DNA of 6,663 nucleotides, from assembly GCA_947174685.1 (NCBI GenBank), contig CAMWJY010000050.1, forward strand, positions 1 through 6,663, in the 5' to 3' direction. Origin of the DNA: an uncultured Mollicutes bacterium (GTDB lineage Bacteria > Bacillota_I > Bacilli_A > Acholeplasmatales > Anaeroplasmataceae). The position numbers and the translations under genes are program-made. Under the pieces are notes generated by a model. It was not told where the DNA came from. It made no database searches and was given only the letters and a program-made list of their open reading frames with translations. Shown in pieces: positions 6,464 to 6,663 of this stretch (its first letter is position 1; every line of letters starts with the position of its first letter).

Positions 6464-6607
6464 TCAATTATACAACAATCCCATGGAAAAGTAAAAGATT
6501 TTTTCCAGTTGACTGGAAAGTATCAAGTTTAGTAGGAGTAAACAGAAAGCCAATACGAAGCACCAAACTACCACCAAAAATAGTCCCCCAGAAGCGACAA
6601 AAGTCAT
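6464..6607 (-). CDS. Possible 47-aa hydrophobic small protein (doubtful)
   Basis: An ATG at 6607-6605 opens a frame reading M-T-F-V-A-S-G-G-L-F-L-V-V-V-W-C-F-V ..., with one long hydrophobic segment (about residues 7-30) and a TGA stop at 6466-6464. It would be a single-pass membrane peptide of the size of filamentous phage minor coat proteins. Against it: the only purine-rich stretch (AGG) touches the ATG, so there is no usable Shine-Dalgarno; the T-rich strand yields hydrophobic residues by chance; and the frame runs through the palindrome and the promoter of the next operon. An overlapping frame is also open from the right edge to 6468. Confidence 0.2.
   Translation of the reverse strand: MTFVASGGLFLVVVWCFVLAFCLLLLNLILSSQLEKIFYFSMGLLYN
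6467..6495 (-). promoter_or_regulatory. Promoter of the winged-helix/ATPase operon
   Basis: On the minus strand TTTACT (6495-6490) and a perfect TATAAT (6472-6467) are separated by 17 bases; the start point should be near 6460. The 20-bp palindrome at 6501-6520 ends five bases upstream of the -35 box, a position where a bound protein could activate or repress. The leader terminator begins about nine bases after the predicted start. Confidence 0.7.
6501..6520. repeat. 20-bp palindrome, copy C, upstream of the -35 box
   Basis: TTTTCCAGTTGACTGGAAAG differs from copy A only in its last base, so the perfect dyad is 18 bp (6502-6519). Its centre is about 50 bases upstream of the predicted start of the winged-helix operon. 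Read on the minus strand, this copy and copy B share the downstream flank AAAAAATC. Being outside the predicted transcript, this copy argues for a DNA-level role. Confidence 0.88.
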
Positions 6608-6626
6608 CCTGAGAAAAAGCAGGGGG
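6585..6626 (-). other. Weak GC-armed hairpin near the right edge
   Basis: CCCCC (6585-6589) and GGGGG (6622-6626) face each other across 32 bases with only partial pairing inside. On the minus strand the structure is followed by ACTATTTTT, so it could be an imperfect terminator of a gene beyond the right edge or, in a phage-like molecule, a structured single-strand signal. Support is limited to the arms. I see no other feature in 6608-6663 apart from reading-frame fragments. Confidence 0.3.
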
Positions 6627-6663
6627 TCGATTTACATAAAAAAGAAAACTACTATTATTAAAC

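Noticed and set aside
6378..6467. Upstream extension of the winged-helix protein by 30 residues (start at 6467)
   Set aside because: The extension would be encoded by the promoter -10 edge, the leader hairpin and the Shine-Dalgarno itself; the ATG at 6377 has an ideal AGGAGG.
6521..6527. CTTGATA on the minus strand, resembling the nick region of pC194-type rolling-circle origins
   Set aside because: Only seven bases match, the usual upstream bases are absent, and no rolling-circle initiator gene is visible in the window.
1..6663. Palindromes as XerCD dif-like sites used for integration
   Set aside because: The arms do not resemble the AT-rich Xer-binding arms, the central spacer is two rather than about six bases, and three copies flank genes rather than element ends.
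6632..6663. C-terminal tail of an incoming gene (L-I-I-V-V-F-F-F-M, stop at 6634-6632)
   Set aside because: Ten codons in a T-rich stretch cannot be told from chance; another frame is also open across the same edge.

Overview
The window is AT-rich, and every convincing gene lies on the minus strand, so it reads right to left. Strong AGGAGG-type ribosome binding sites, near-consensus TTGACA/TATAAT promoters, U-tract terminators, and signal peptides on proteins that end in a single membrane segment all suggest a low-GC Gram-positive host (Bacillota; lineage not resolvable). There are no rRNA, tRNA, CRISPR or transposase genes.

Layout in the direction of transcription. The right edge (6663 to about 6465) is a control region with a weak GC-armed hairpin, a possible 47-codon hydrophobic ORF, a 20-bp palindrome and a promoter. 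The promoter runs directly into a terminator-like hairpin (6451-6400). Next is a 128-aa winged-helix DNA-binding protein (6377-5991), then, after three bases, a 658-aa membrane-anchored ATPase-like protein (5987-4011). The intergenic region 4010-3823 holds a second very strong promoter, a second terminator and a second copy of the palindrome. It is followed by a 731-aa secreted, C-terminally anchored protein with about six Ig-like repeats (3822-1627). After a hairpin and a third palindrome comes a 503-aa secreted, C-terminally anchored protein (1566-55). Seven bases further on, a small hydrophobic gene starts (47-1) and runs off the left edge.

Interpretation. The 658-aa protein carries a variant Walker A motif, an E-T-E-V-G-T-W segment that resembles the D-E-C-G-T-W Walker B region of filamentous phage pI (Zot family), and a downstream segment like the pI sensor region. 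I read it as a divergent pI/Zot-like assembly ATPase. With two large signal-peptide proteins that each end in one membrane segment (as the adsorption protein pIII does), a small hydrophobic gene, one-strand organisation and no secretin, the set looks like the morphogenesis module of a filamentous-phage-like (inovirus-like) element or related plasmid adapted to a single-membrane host. This is inference: no replication initiator or proven coat gene is visible.

Two regulatory patterns stand out. A nearly invariant 20-bp palindrome lies before three of the genes, and two strong promoters each fire into an intrinsic terminator within tens of bases, before their gene. The two window ends can also be joined in frame, giving a continuous 80-codon ORF, so the window could be a complete 6.66-kb circle; this evidence is weak.
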